DNA of 64,000 nt, from positions 3,844,001 to 3,908,000 of the forward strand of contig JBLDXI010000001.1 in assembly GCA_047495785.1 (NCBI GenBank), written 5' to 3'. Position numbers and translations under genes: made by a program. The stretch is from Lepidodermella squamata (lineage: Eukaryota; Gastrotricha). Shown one piece after another: positions 1 to 11,073 of the stretch. Below the pieces are notes generated by a model. It was not told the DNA's origin. It was given only the letters and a program-made list of their open reading frames with translations, and searched no databases. The number at the start of each line of letters is the position of its first letter. Position 1 is the first letter of the stretch.

Positions 1-1180
1 TTTTTCAATGAAAGACGCGATTTCTTGACGAGAGCTGAATATATCGTCACTTTTAGCAACAATCTCCAACTCTCGACTAGATTTTTCGTGGTTCAGCACA
101 AATTTACGGACGAAGTCTTCGATGGATAGGCACAGTTCGTTTAGATCGCTGATAAACGGTATCTCAGCTTCGATCATGTAAAATTCGGCCAAATGCTGGC
201 GAGTTAACGAATGATCGGCACGAAACGTTGGGCCAAATGTGTAAACTTTTCCAAGGGCTCTGAAAAATTAGGACATAAATAAGATAATTTGTTAATTTTT
301 ACGATTTTTTTCAACTTACGCGCATAAAGCTTCGAGGTGCAATTGGGTCGAGACAGTTAAATAAGTCGATCCACCGAAAAATCCCAGATTTTTACCATCT
401 GCTCCTTCAACTTTCTCGACATGTGAGCTCTAAAAACATATTCAAGTTCAATCAAATTTCCTCATAAATGTTGCCAAAGCCGCAACATTTTAAATTTCTG
501 ATTCTTCAATTTTCGACGCGGGTTTCGATACATCCAAAAAGCGGGAAATTAATGGTATTTATTTAACAGCCTTGAAATCTTGAAAGTTAAATCACCTCGA
601 CTTTGAAAGCTTCCGATCCTTCTTCGCAGCAATTTTGCGTTAAAATGGGCGGATGAGTCAACACATAACCATTCTTCTCGAAATAGTCATGCACCAGATT
701 AGCTGCCTTTGACCTTGCGCTGAGAATTGCTCGAAATATTTCATTTCTCGGCCGTAAATGCTGATGTTGCCGCAATTCAACCAAATCCCGGCCATGAGAA
801 CTTGCTAGCGACGCGATTAGGCTGTCACTTGGGCCAATAATTTCGATTTTATCAGCCACCAGGTCCAAAGCTTGTTTTTGCCCGCGGCTTTTCGCCAATT
901 TACCCGTAATTTCAACAAATGCGCCAGATGTGAGGTTTTCTTTCGAATCATCCGAGTTGACAACTACTTGAAGGTTATCGAATAACGTGGAGCGGTCGGA
1001 AATGTGAATGAAAGTGACGGTTTTATGACGGCGGACTGATTCGACCCATCCTTGAACGCAGATTTGTTGATCGATTGGTTTCTCCTCGAAAACCTTCGCG
1101 ATTCTCGACACCTTTTTGGACAAATTTCGGTGGAATAATCTTGTTAAATTTATCATTCCTATAAAATGGTATGATGGCAT
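1..1180 (-). CDS. NARS2: Asparaginyl-tRNA synthetase, mitochondrial (3' part outside window)
   Basis: Charges mitochondrial tRNA-Asn. The gene runs leftwards; exons are 1180-596, 429-320 and 259-<1, with introns 595-430 and 319-260 (GT/AG, phases fit). The first ~25 residues are basic with few acids ([19 protein letters not shown]), as expected for a mitochondrial targeting sequence; Met9 is an alternative start. Next comes the OB-fold anticodon-binding domain ([11 protein letters not shown], about residues 43-120), then the class II catalytic core: the [16 protein letters not shown] region, the [15 protein letters not shown] motif, the [17 protein letters not shown] block and motif 2 region [11 protein letters not shown] followed by [11 protein letters not shown]. 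The last block is characteristic of AsnRS and resembles the human mitochondrial enzyme. Motif 3 and the C-terminus lie beyond base 1. AspRS-like enzymes are the alternative but fit less well. Confidence 0.93.
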
Positions 1181-1373
1181 TTAACTAGGATCAAATTTAA
1201 TTCTGTGAAAATCACAAGAAGTTGCGCCATAAAATTCTGAAAGCTTTCATTGAATCGAATCAAATTCGGAAATAAAATGCAAATAAATCACTTGAATTAA
1301 AATTAGCCATGGTTCGAAAGAGAAGAAATTGTCTTTAAACACATGATTTTCAAAATTCGGAAAAAGTCAGCAG

Positions 1374-2885
1374 TTAAGCGTGTTTAGGGTGCTGTTTAGC
1401 AACACCGTCCGGGTTGTAACTACCCGTAATCCACTGGTCGAAAATAGCCATGATAGACTGACGAGCTGATTTCAAGGCCAACGTGTCCGATTCAGAGGCT
1501 GGGTACAAAACAGCGCAATGAGCCGCTTGGGGGACGAAAAACGTGTAAGTCTCATGGTTCGGTGCCAACGGCCAGGTAACACTCAGGCGACTCCATGGGT
1601 CGTAATCACCATTGAAAATGATCGTGTTAGTCGCTTGAAGATCCAGAGAGCCATATTGAATGTTCGAATTAATCGCGCTTTGATTGACAAATGCTGGATC
1701 GCCGTAGTTTTTACCATAAACATCCGAGCATTGTTGGAGGAAGTAAGACAGGGGCAACGGCGCCGTCATGTTCAATTGGCCATACAAGGTTTGATAGTAA
1801 CCAAACTCAGTGCAAGTTTGCCACGTCCATTGACGACCACCGCCCGCGACGCCGTCAGAATCCCAGCTGATTTGCTTCAACATATCAACTCCAGATTGGT
1901 AGGCAGCGTCGAGGCATTTCTGACCAGTGATGCTCAGATAGACATTGTTAACTTGAGCCAAACCGTCGATAGCATTTGGCCAGGCAGTCATGTTACCGCA
2001 GACCTCCTTAGCATTACGGAAAACCGGGGTTTCGCCTTCAAAATCGCGATTATCATCGCCGTATTGGACAGCACCGTCGAAGGGGTCGGTCAAAGTTTCG
2101 ATTAAATTGTACAAATCGTTCCAGTCATTAGTCAAATCTGCGCACAGCTTGAAGGTTGACTTCAATTGAGCTTTCTGAGTCTGAAACATTGATATGATAA
2201 TGTTGACTCCAGTCATCACGTCTGACCAGCAGCCGGGTTTAACGGTTTCTGTCACGTAACGAACTGTGTCTTCGTATTCAGTGTAATCAACCTTAGCATA
2301 ATAAGGACCGCTAGCTGAGAAAGCACCGTCGACAATGTGAGGGTAGTGAAGGCGCAGCCATGCAGATAAAGCACCACTGTACGAACCACCGAACGAAAAT
2401 AATTTGCTGTTAGGGTACATGCTTTTGACCCAAGTTGCGAAAGTAGCAGCGTCGGCCAAAGCCTGCTCACTCGATAGAAATCGAAGATTATCAACCGATG
2501 TATCCGGGGTGGGGTGGCTTTTTCCGTAAAAACGATGTTCGAGTTGAAACATGATGCCATTGTGGGCTTGAGCAACATCGTACCACAGACCGTTGGTCAT
2601 CCAGATTTCATTAGCAGGACCCTCTCCGCCAAGCATTAGAAGAATGGGACCGCCTTGCTGATACATTTGGTCATTTTTCTGGTAACGCTGCTTCCACGTA
2701 GTCGTATTTGTGTGATCAAAGTGGTCAAGGCGCTGTTCGAACCACATGTCTGGAAAGTCGCCAGATGGCTTTTGCAACTGTTGGGCAAGTCGGCGACGGT
2801 CGCGCTTCAAATGCCGCCACGTCATGCCTTGAGTGAATTCTGCCAAGGCAAGAGCTAGCACGAAAAGTGCGAGAATTAACCTCAT
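1374..2885 (-). CDS. Secreted serine carboxypeptidase, peptidase family S28
   Basis: Intronless 503-residue gene. The Met at 2885 is chosen because it opens a clear signal peptide (MRLILALFVLALALAEFTQG); the open frame extends 16 codons further upstream but without an ATG that improves it. Family S28 (lysosomal Pro-X carboxypeptidase, DPP7, thymus-specific serine protease) cleaves near proline. The catalytic triad is visible: Ser168 in FGGSYSGALS, Asp429 in FNGDYDPWS, His456 in AAHCAVLYP. The oxyanion/N-terminal family blocks WFEQRLDHF and LMLGGEGPA are present. Nearest in style to the nematode and insect extracellular or lysosomal S28 enzymes. On the minus strand a T-rich run ending TGCTGTAG lies 20 bases before the ATG and could be a splice acceptor (5' UTR intron or trans-splice). 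All key residues are intact. Confidence 0.93.
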   Translation of the reverse strand: MRLILALFVLALALAEFTQGMTWRHLKRDRRRLAQQLQKPSGDFPDMWFEQRLDHFDHTNTTTWKQRYQKNDQMYQQGGPILLMLGGEGPANEIWMTNGLWYDVAQAHNGIMFQLEHRFYGKSHPTPDTSVDNLRFLSSEQALADAATFATWVKSMYPNSKLFSFGGSYSGALSAWLRLHYPHIVDGAFSASGPYYAKVDYTEYEDTVRYVTETVKPGCWSDVMTGVNIIISMFQTQKAQLKSTFKLCADLTNDWNDLYNLIETLTDPFDGAVQYGDDNRDFEGETPVFRNAKEVCGNMTAWPNAIDGLAQVNNVYLSITGQKCLDAAYQSGVDMLKQISWDSDGVAGGGRQWTWQTCTEFGYYQTLYGQLNMTAPLPLSYFLQQCSDVYGKNYGDPAFVNQSAINSNIQYGSLDLQATNTIIFNGDYDPWSRLSVTWPLAPNHETYTFFVPQAAHCAVLYPASESDTLALKSARQSIMAIFDQWITGSYNPDGVAKQHPKHA

Positions 2886-3943
2886 GCTAATGAATAGTAA
2901 CTCTACAGCAAATAAAAGTGACAGTAACAACATGAAACATGAAAATGATGTTACAGAGGTTAGCTCGGCAACTCCCGGGCGACCAATACTTATAAACCGT
3001 GGAAGTACCTGTAAGTACCCTTTTCATAGCTAGCCTCTCGAAAATAGACTTATAGCTCCACTCTACACGCCTCACGCATCAAGTTAAATTTTGCTGCACG
3101 ACAGCTTATCCGCGAGTACAAAATCAACAGGATTATTTCACTAGAAGAACCTATTACCTAATGCAGTTTCCTCCAACTAACATTATGAGCGATCGACTCA
3201 AACGTTCTTCTTCGAAGTAACTAATTACAAACGGGGTTAAACATTGACAAAAAACCCCATGAACTCCAGGGTAGACATTACAGGCAGACAAGTCGTGCCC
3301 ATGAGCAATGAGCGTCGACGGTCGACGGTGCCTCTTACTCCGTGAAGCGCTGAAAGAAGGCGCAAAAAACTTGAGCTGGAACGTTTCGAAAAATCACGCG
3401 CGCCAAAAGCGGCCATTTATTAATTTTTCTGTCAAATGATGGTGCATCTCGACGTATTTTAGGCAGTGTTATCTCCCCGGAAAATGCAGGAATTAAAATA
3501 ACGTGACGATTTTTCAATGCAGGTTACCGGCGGATCTTGAAAACGGGATCTTGAAAGCGCAACGTCGCTGTTCTGTGGTTTCCGCGCTTGGTTGCGCTTA
3601 CTCCGCGTTTCATGTGCCGCATTCTTGACGTAACGCGCGGCTGGCTAAGACTCTCGAGATAAAACTTGGCTTGCAAATGTGATCTCTGCGGTATTTAGCA
3701 GGTATCCAGTGGATCTCGGGAGTAAAATGTTGGCTCTTGTCATTTCGCATTTCGCGTTAAAACAGTGAAGTTTGATAGATAGTCATAAGATAGTAACTTC
3801 AGTCACGTTAGACCTATCCTCCGAGAATGTCAGGACGTAATATTCCTGAATTACGCTGATTATAGCCTGGTAGCTTAATTGTCCCAACGACGCGCGTTAA
3901 ATGTGATTGGTGTGTACCTAATCTAAATTCTTTTTCTAAATAG
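2886..3943. other. Divergent intergenic region between S28 peptidase and Ku70
   Basis: About 1.06 kb with no convincing gene. It must hold both promoters of two divergently transcribed genes. A CTTATAAAC element at about 2989-2997 could be a TATA-like box but its orientation is ambiguous. The end (CTTTTTCTAAATAG directly before the Ku70 ATG) looks like a splice acceptor. Confidence 0.5.
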
Positions 3944-5946
3944 ATGGCTTCATCTTATTTGACCGGGGAAGACGGCGAAGGTGGCGGCTATGGCGATGAA
4001 CAGTTTGATGAATGGACCGTGAATAAGGCGGCCACTGTTTTTCTGATTGATGCTTCTGAGCGGATGTTTCAACCCTATGATAATGGCTCAGCAATTGAAA
4101 CGCCTTTCGCCGACGCTTTGAAGTGCGTCCGGCAGTGTATGCGGCAGCTTGTCATGTCTTGTGATTCTGATTTTACGGCTATTGTATTTTACGGTACAGA
4201 GAAAACAAAGCATCCATTCGGAAGTGTCAGCGGCGGTGTCGACAGCTTTCAGCATCTATACATATTTCAAGATGTAGCACTGCCTAATGTAAGCCGCATT
4301 AAGGAGGTGATGGAACTTGACAGTGATGCCGAGGCATTGAATACATTCGAAAGTGATATTGGCCATAATAGCACTTTCTCAATGGCCCAGGCACTTCATC
4401 TTTGTGGAGAAATGCTGTTCAAGTTGAAGCAAAAAGGCATGTCTAAGCAAATTTTGATTTTGACTTGCGTCGATGATCCTTACCCCAACGATGAAGCAAG
4501 CAAAAGATCTGCGTGGAATAAAGCCGCAATGCTACAAGATATCGCTGTAGTCCCTACCGCTTTGCGCCCCTCCAGAGGCACTTTTGATCCCGAGAAGTTC
4601 TATTTGCGCTTGAAGAAGCATGACGATCCCGATCAAAACCATAACATTACTGGCGATAGCATAAATGACGAATCGAAGTTCTTAACGGAATCTGATGAGC
4701 GTGTCCGAGAGTTATGCACTCGTGCACTGGGCAAGAACCACAAAAAGAGACCTCTCGCTCAGCTGGCTTGGTCGCTCGGCGGCGGCACTCAACTTGCAGT
4801 GAAAATGTTTACATTGGTACGAAAGGTCAACAAACCATCAGCCACTTATGTGACTCGAACCGATACAGTCGCTGTCCAGAAAACTACGACTTTATTCCGC
4901 GAAACATCGAGAACTGATGACAATGACGAAGATTTGATGGATCAAGACGGAAATTACACTCAAGTTATGCCTCAGGATATTGTAAAATATCAGGAGTTTG
5001 CTGGTAAGAAGGCCATTCTTGAAACACACGAAGTGAAAGAACTGAAAAGTTTCGGCCCATCCGGAATCCAATTAATCGGCTTCAAGCCTCTCGATACATT
5101 GCACCAGCACAAGCTGTTCATTCACAACGGCAGCTTTCTTTATCCAAATGGTTTGCAATTCTATCAGTCATATTTCGTTTTAATGAGCTTTCTATTTTAG
5201 ATGACGCGATAAAAGATTCGACCAAGTTGTACTCCGCATTATTGGATCAGTGTTTGAAGAGGAATGTCTATGCATTATGCCGTTTCCTGCCGAGGAAAAA
5301 TGCTTCGCCTCGATTAGCTGCCTTGGTTCCTACGGAAGAGTTGGACCGGAAGGAGATTTTGGGAATGCCAATAAGACCAGGAGGTTTCCACGTTTTCCTC
5401 CTTCCGTTCGCCGACGAAATTCGTCACATTCCTGCTATGCATGACCCTACTTTCAAAGTTAAGCCTGAAGATCAAGCTATTGAAGCCGCGGAGAAGGTGA
5501 TTAAAAGTCTATCTGAGCCTTTCAGGCTCCGCTATTCGCCAGCCTTACAAAACCACTGGTCAATCGTCGAAGGTTCAGCCTTGGGAATTCAAGTAGGGCA
5601 GTTGGTCGACCAAACTCTGCCAAGAGAGGATATTCCACCCGAAGCCCGCGAGGCAATCGAAGAATTTTGCGATGCCATCCCGTTTGAACCTGGTCGAGCT
5701 GCCACAAAACGAACAGCTGGTGGTGGGGTAAAAACCGAAGTTGGCGATGTGACCTCCCAAGTTGAAAACGCGGCCAGATCTGGCAAATTATCTTCATTGA
5801 CCGTTGCGATTTTGAAGCAGTACTGCGAAAACAACCTTGGCAAACGAGCGACATCGATGAAGAAGGCTGATTTAGTGGCTTTTGTTGAGAAACATTTCGC
5901 TAGCCAACAGAGTCGACCAAAACGAGTGAAGATGGAAACTGACTGA
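3944..5946 (+). CDS. XRCC6: Ku70, DNA end-binding subunit of the Ku heterodimer
   Basis: Ku70 pairs with Ku80 to bind double-strand ends for non-homologous end joining and at telomeres, in the nucleus. Exons 3944-5150 and 5201-5946; the 50-bp intron (GTTTGC...TTTTAG) joins YPN to DDAIKDS in phase and removes an in-frame stop at 5198. Product 650 residues, slightly longer than the human 609. An N-terminal von Willebrand A-like domain starts near residue 26 (AATVFLIDASERMF), followed by the beta-barrel core (LKSFGPSGIQLIGFKPL; RNVYALCRFLPRKNASPRLAA; PGGFHVFLLPFAD). The C-terminus carries a SAP DNA-binding motif, about residues 597-638, then a basic tail. A polypyrimidine stretch ending TAG abuts the ATG exactly, the geometry of a trans-splice acceptor in nematodes or of a 5' UTR intron. 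STT3 follows 176 bp downstream on the same strand. Confidence 0.95.
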
Positions 5947-6122
5947 AACAATTTTCTAATTTTTCTTAATTAAATTTTACGTTGAAAAACTGCTTGATTT
6001 TTGCTCGGTATCTCAAAAATGTGTTGTGGACTGATTTTTCTTGAAAAAGTGATTGATAACCCATTTGCTTCTTTATAGGATTAGTACATCTAGTAGTAGA
6101 CACCTGTAGGAGAAGCACGACA

Positions 6123-9100
6123 ATGCTGGATCTGGCATTTTTGTCCTCGTTCGAAAAACGAGAGACGCTGCTCAAAATCGTTATTTTAACGGTCGCCGCT
6201 GTTTTGTGTAAGTCTCGACTTTATTCGTAATTCTTGAGATAAACTTGATTTTTTGCAGCCTTTGCCGTTCGTCTATTTTCTGTCCTTCGCTATGAATCTG
6301 TGATCCACGAATTCGATCCCTACTTCAACTACCGGACAACGAAATTTCTTGTCGAGGAAGGCTTCTACGCATTCCACAACTGGTTCGACGAGCGCGCGTG
6401 GTACCCACTGGGTCGCATCATCGGCGGCACCATCTACCCGGGTCTCATGGTCACCTCGGCCTTTTTCTACCACCTACTCCACGCCCTGAACATTACGATC
6501 GAAATTCGCAATGTCTGCGTGTTCCTCGCCCCGTTCTTCTCGTCTCTAACCGTCATTGTCACGTACAAATTGACGTCTGAGCTGAAGAATCAGGGTGCTG
6601 GTCTCATCGCCGCGGCTTTGATTTCAATTGTCCCGGGTTACATCTCGCGTTCCGTCGCCGGTTCGTACGATAACGAAGGTATCGCCATCTTCTGCATGCT
6701 GCTGACGTACTACTTCTGGATCAAATCCGTCAAAACCGGATCGATTTTCTGGTCTGCGATTTGCGGTCTCGCCTACTTTTACATGGTCTCGTCATGGGGT
6801 GGCTACGTTTTCCTCATCAACTTGATCCCGCTGCACGTCTTGACGCTCATGATCACCGGCCGATTTTCGCATCGCATCTACGTCGCCTACTCGACTGTCT
6901 ACACGATTGGAACTATTCTTTCGATGCAGATTTCGTTTGTTGGCTTCCAGCCGGTTTACTCTAGCGAGCACATGGCTGCCCTCGGCGTGTTTGGCCTGTG
7001 CCAAATTTTCGCTGTTGTCAACTGGCTGCGTGCGCATTTGACCGTTGAACAGTTCGGCATTTTGCTGAAGAATATGGCCATTTTCGCTGGAGTCATCATT
7101 TTCGGTGCCGCTTCTGTTTTGGCTGCCACAGGTAGGATTTAAAAATATATATATGGTCTAGAGATAATTGAAAATTGGCCCATTTAAACTCGAGGATAGC
7201 TAGGAAAATTATCATATTTTTGTGGTTTCAAATCTTCCATATTCGTTCAGTGAACGTTTCTCTTTTCTTTAAATGAATAATAATTCAAAAAGTGTTTGAA
7301 TAAATCAAATTCTATTTAAGATTTAAGAAACGCAAGACATGATTATTTATTCGTAAATTCAAAGTATGAAAAATGGGTCTTGGGAAATTTTGGAACCAAA
7401 TTTTGAATTTCACGAACTCAAACAATCAGTGTGGTAGCCAAACATTTTTTTAGTAGTTATGGATCTGAGAGTGAAATTTGCATTTTTGTCAGGATAATTC
7501 AAAATCGAAGAATGCCGATTTTCAATAGAAAATATTGAAATATCAGAATTTTGATCGAAGCAAGAAAGTTGCCAATTTTGCAGACATTTCGTCCAAGCGA
7601 CTTTTTTCGACTTATGGCTTTATTTCGATTTAGTCCTCCTGCTTGTCTCTTAAGTAACTCAACCAAAGAAATTATAGTTAAAGGGACTAATAATTCTAAA
7701 AATGAAAACACTTTGATCTTATGGCATGAGAGAACAACCCGAAAAATTCGAGGCAAGAAATTTAAAATATTGAAAAATTATCGAACTGTTGCTATTGGGT
7801 TTTCTTCGGTGAATTTGAATATTCTTTAATGGAATCGAGTAGAGAATTGATACAAATGCCTCTAGCAGCTATAATTTAGAAAATCACTGCAAAAAATTCT
7901 TGAAAAGTGAAAAAACCTGAAAGCAATTGTGAATCATCCTTATGAAAAATCCTGTTTCTTTAGAGTAGAAAAAATGGTTCATTGCTTGTGTCTCATTTCC
8001 TAAATTTGGAAATGTAATGAGGACATGAATAGGAAGTGAACAATGAATAAACTAATTTTTTTTCATTTTTTCAATATTTCAGGCAAGATCGCGCCCTGGA
8101 CTGGTCGTTTCTACACCCTGCTCGACCCGTCATACGCCAAGAACCACATTCCAATCATCGCCTCAGTCTCTGAACATCAACCGACTTCATGGTCGTCTTT
8201 CTACTTCGACCTGCAACTTCTGGTCTTCATGTTCCCGGTCGGCATTTACTACTGCTTCAAGCACCTGAGCGATGCCAATATCTTCATCATTTTGTACGGC
8301 GTTACCTCGATCTACTTCTCCGGCGTCATGGTCCGTTTAATGCTGGTCCTAGCCCCGGTTATGTGCATGCTGTCCGGCATTGGCATCTCCACGATTTTGA
8401 CCACTTACTCGTTGAACGTTGAAGAGCAAGCGAAAACGAAGAAGACATCGGCGAAGAAATCGCAGGATCAATCGTACCCGTTCAAGAACGAAGTCGCCCA
8501 CGGAGTTCTGCTTCTGATGACCTACTTCCTGTTGACCTACGGATTCCACTCAATCTGGGTCACCGATGAAGCGTACTCAAGCCCGTCTATTGTGCTGTCA
8601 GCCCGTCGTCACGATGGTGGTCAGATTATTTTCGACGATTTCCGCGAGGCCTACTACTGGTTGCGTATGAATACGGCTCCTGATGCGAAAATCATGTCTT
8701 GGTGGGATTACGGCTATCAAATTACTTCTATGGCGAATAAAACGATTTTGGTGGATAACAACACGTGGAATAATACGCACATTTCGCGCGTTGGCCAGGC
8801 CATGGCGTCGACGGAAGACCGCGCCTACGAAATCATGCGCGAGCTCGATGTCGATTACGTTCTAGTCATTTTCGGCGGTCTCACTGGCTATTCATCCGAC
8901 GGTAAGAAATCTCGCTATTTTGATTTTTTTTCAGCTCGGGAGATAATTTTTGAATATTCATAAAATTGATGGTTAGAAAACAAAACAACGAAAATATCTA
9001 CTGTATTTCGTGGCCTTGAGATCATTTTGGGTGTTGAGATCAGGATTGTATTGAATATGAATAGCATTTCGTGTAGGAGCCAGTCAAACTTATTTCGCCC

Positions 9101-10589
9101 TCTTAACAGCACTGACAGGATCGTGACTAGTACTTCCTGTACAGAAATAAGATGAATTCGATAGCGGGATATGAGGTTTGATGGTTCAAGAAACCTGAAA
9201 GCCTCCAAAGTTTAGATCGAAAGATCGTGAACCCACGTTTCGAAGAGACGTTTGTCCTTGTGTTTTTCAGCGAACTCTTGGAAGTGACAAGTGACCAATA
9301 ACCTTCTGTTCAGATGGTACCAATCTTTATCCCGTGGAAATATTTTTCGATTAGTAGCTTGCCTAGTGGCTCGTGGCTCGCCTAGTACCATTCAAGCTGA
9401 TCCTTCTCGTTGGCAGCAAAATACTCCGAAGGGAAGCTTTCGATATGCTCTTGTGTAGTGCTAAATATTCCTCCATCGCAGCCAAAGTCTCAGGCTTCAA
9501 TCTCCTGTATATTAAGCAGTCAGCTACGTCCGAATGATGATCGTGATTCCACCTTACAATTATCGAATAGATGTTATAACTGCCCTTCAAAAAGCGAAAC
9601 GGACAGCCGAATTTGGGGTTGAAGCTTTGGATATTTAGACAGTCACATTTAGCTAGAGCGTCGGCAATCAATGACTGAAGAGAAACTGTGAAGTCAACTT
9701 CGTCCCTTGTGTAGTAACCATTTTATCCTCGAAATTCGAAAGTCTTTTAGCGAAGTCCAAAAACTGTTGATAGTTCAGACTGTTTGAACCCTGCCAAATA
9801 CCAAGGAGAAGCATATTTTCAGGCTTGTATCTAGTGTGGTATCGAAGCACTTCATATGGAAGCACAAAGTAGCGAGTAGCCTTGCATATTCTAGTAGGTT
9901 ATTAATAGTAGCCAGGAGAGACCAAACGTTAGTGCCAGTTCCAGCCGTGTCGTCCCGTCAAAGTTGATTTGCAGCTGGAGTTCCTAAATTGCCTTTATCG
10001 AGTAGAACAAGTCCAGCATGTATAAAATTGCTCAATATCACCAGCAGCTGCTAAGCGAATAATGGCGCAATAATTTCACCGTTGAAAGCCTTGCAGCGTT
10101 ATTAACAGCTAATTCGGCAAACCCTTTCATTACCGAGTTCAACTTTTGCCTTATTTTTATTTAAACAATTTATTGAGAATTTGAAAATTGATAGAAAAAA
10201 ATGTGCCATGATGTGAGTAATGATTTTGATTTTCTTTCGCTTTCTCAGATATCAACAAGTTCTTGTGGATGGTTCGTATCGGTGGCAACACTGAGAAGGG
10301 CAAGCACATCAAGGAAGAGGACTACTACACCCCGCAAGGCGAATTCCGCGTCGACCGCGAAGGCTCGCCCACGCTGCTCAACTGCCTCATGTACAAGCTG
10401 TGCTACTACAAGTTCGGCGCCATGTACACGGAAGGCGGCCGCGCGCCCGGCTACGATCGCGTCCGCAACGCTGAAATCGGCAACAAGAACTTCGAATTCG
10501 AAACGCTGGACGAAGCGTACACGACCGAGCACTGGATCGTCCGCATCTACAAGGTGCGCGACCGCAAGAACCGCGGAGTCACCTTCTAA
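6123..10589 (+). CDS. STT3: STT3, catalytic subunit of oligosaccharyltransferase
   Basis: Transfers the preassembled glycan from dolichol pyrophosphate to Asn in N-X-S/T sequons in the ER membrane. Exons 6123-6207, 6259-7131, 8083-8901 and 10249-10589; all GT/AG joins keep frame. Product 705 residues. Catalytic features are all present: acidic metal-binding motif EFDPYFNYR (Asp48), the SVSE motif (Glu350), WWDYG (526-530) and the sequon-rich DNNTWNNTH stretch after it. About 11-13 hydrophobic segments precede the lumenal C-terminal domain. The C-terminus stops at [13 protein letters not shown] without the long basic tail of human STT3A. STT3A versus STT3B type cannot be decided by eye. Intron 2 (7132-8082) is AT-rich and empty; intron 3 (8902-10248) contains transposase debris. 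Start chosen because only this ATG gives the 28-residue first exon in phase. Confidence 0.96.
9363..9865 (-). pseudogene. Decayed En/Spm (CACTA)-like transposase fragment in STT3 intron 3
   Basis: Two overlapping open stretches on the minus strand (9865-9668, then 9671-9363 in a shifted frame) read together as [23 protein letters not shown] ... [23 protein letters not shown] (each quoted in part only). The arrangement 'R..KPEN..L.GIW.G', then 'AKC..LN..SFN.KFGCPF' matches my memory of the TNP2/EnSpm-like transposase family found in animal genomes, where DLPAK and FNG.YGC are typical. There is a frameshift near 9668 and no start, so it is a dead fragment antisense to STT3. Assignment is by pattern recall, not alignment. 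Confidence 0.5.
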
Positions 10590-11073
10590 ACCGGAATAAT
10601 ATAACCTCAACTCTTTTCCTCTATATATAACATTATTATGATGGTGAATGTGTGCATTTATGTTGACTTGACTTGACAAATATTCTCGGTTTTTGTTTTC
10701 AAAAAACAAACGAACGCAATTCCTAATCATAGTTTTTTTGCGGCGATTTAAGAAGGGACAGGTGCATGATATAATGAAAAAAATCGCACGAAATATCGGG
10801 TGATAAGTTATATATATTGTAAACTATCTCGAGTGTTATGACACCAAAAAGTTGTGAAACCAAAAAAATGTAACGAATTTGATAGTAGAATTGCCTGCCA
10901 AAAGTGCTGCTGAGTTGTTTTTGTTCTGGTGCGAAATGAAGTAAAATCACAAAATAATCACATTTTTCGGTTTTTTTCGCTAGTTCATAGGCCATGACAG
11001 AGGATTGACAGTAAAAATGACTCAGTTTTGATTTGTTTGTTTTTGGTGAATTTTCTAGTATTTTTTGTATTGA

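Noticed and set aside
1518-2105. 195-codon plus-strand open frame opposite the S28 gene
   Set aside because: Antisense shadow of the well-supported peptidase; no domain or signal of its own.
5151-5200. Apparent truncation of Ku70 by a stop at 5198
   Set aside because: A 50-bp intron with GT/AG ends removes the stop and restores the Ku core in phase.
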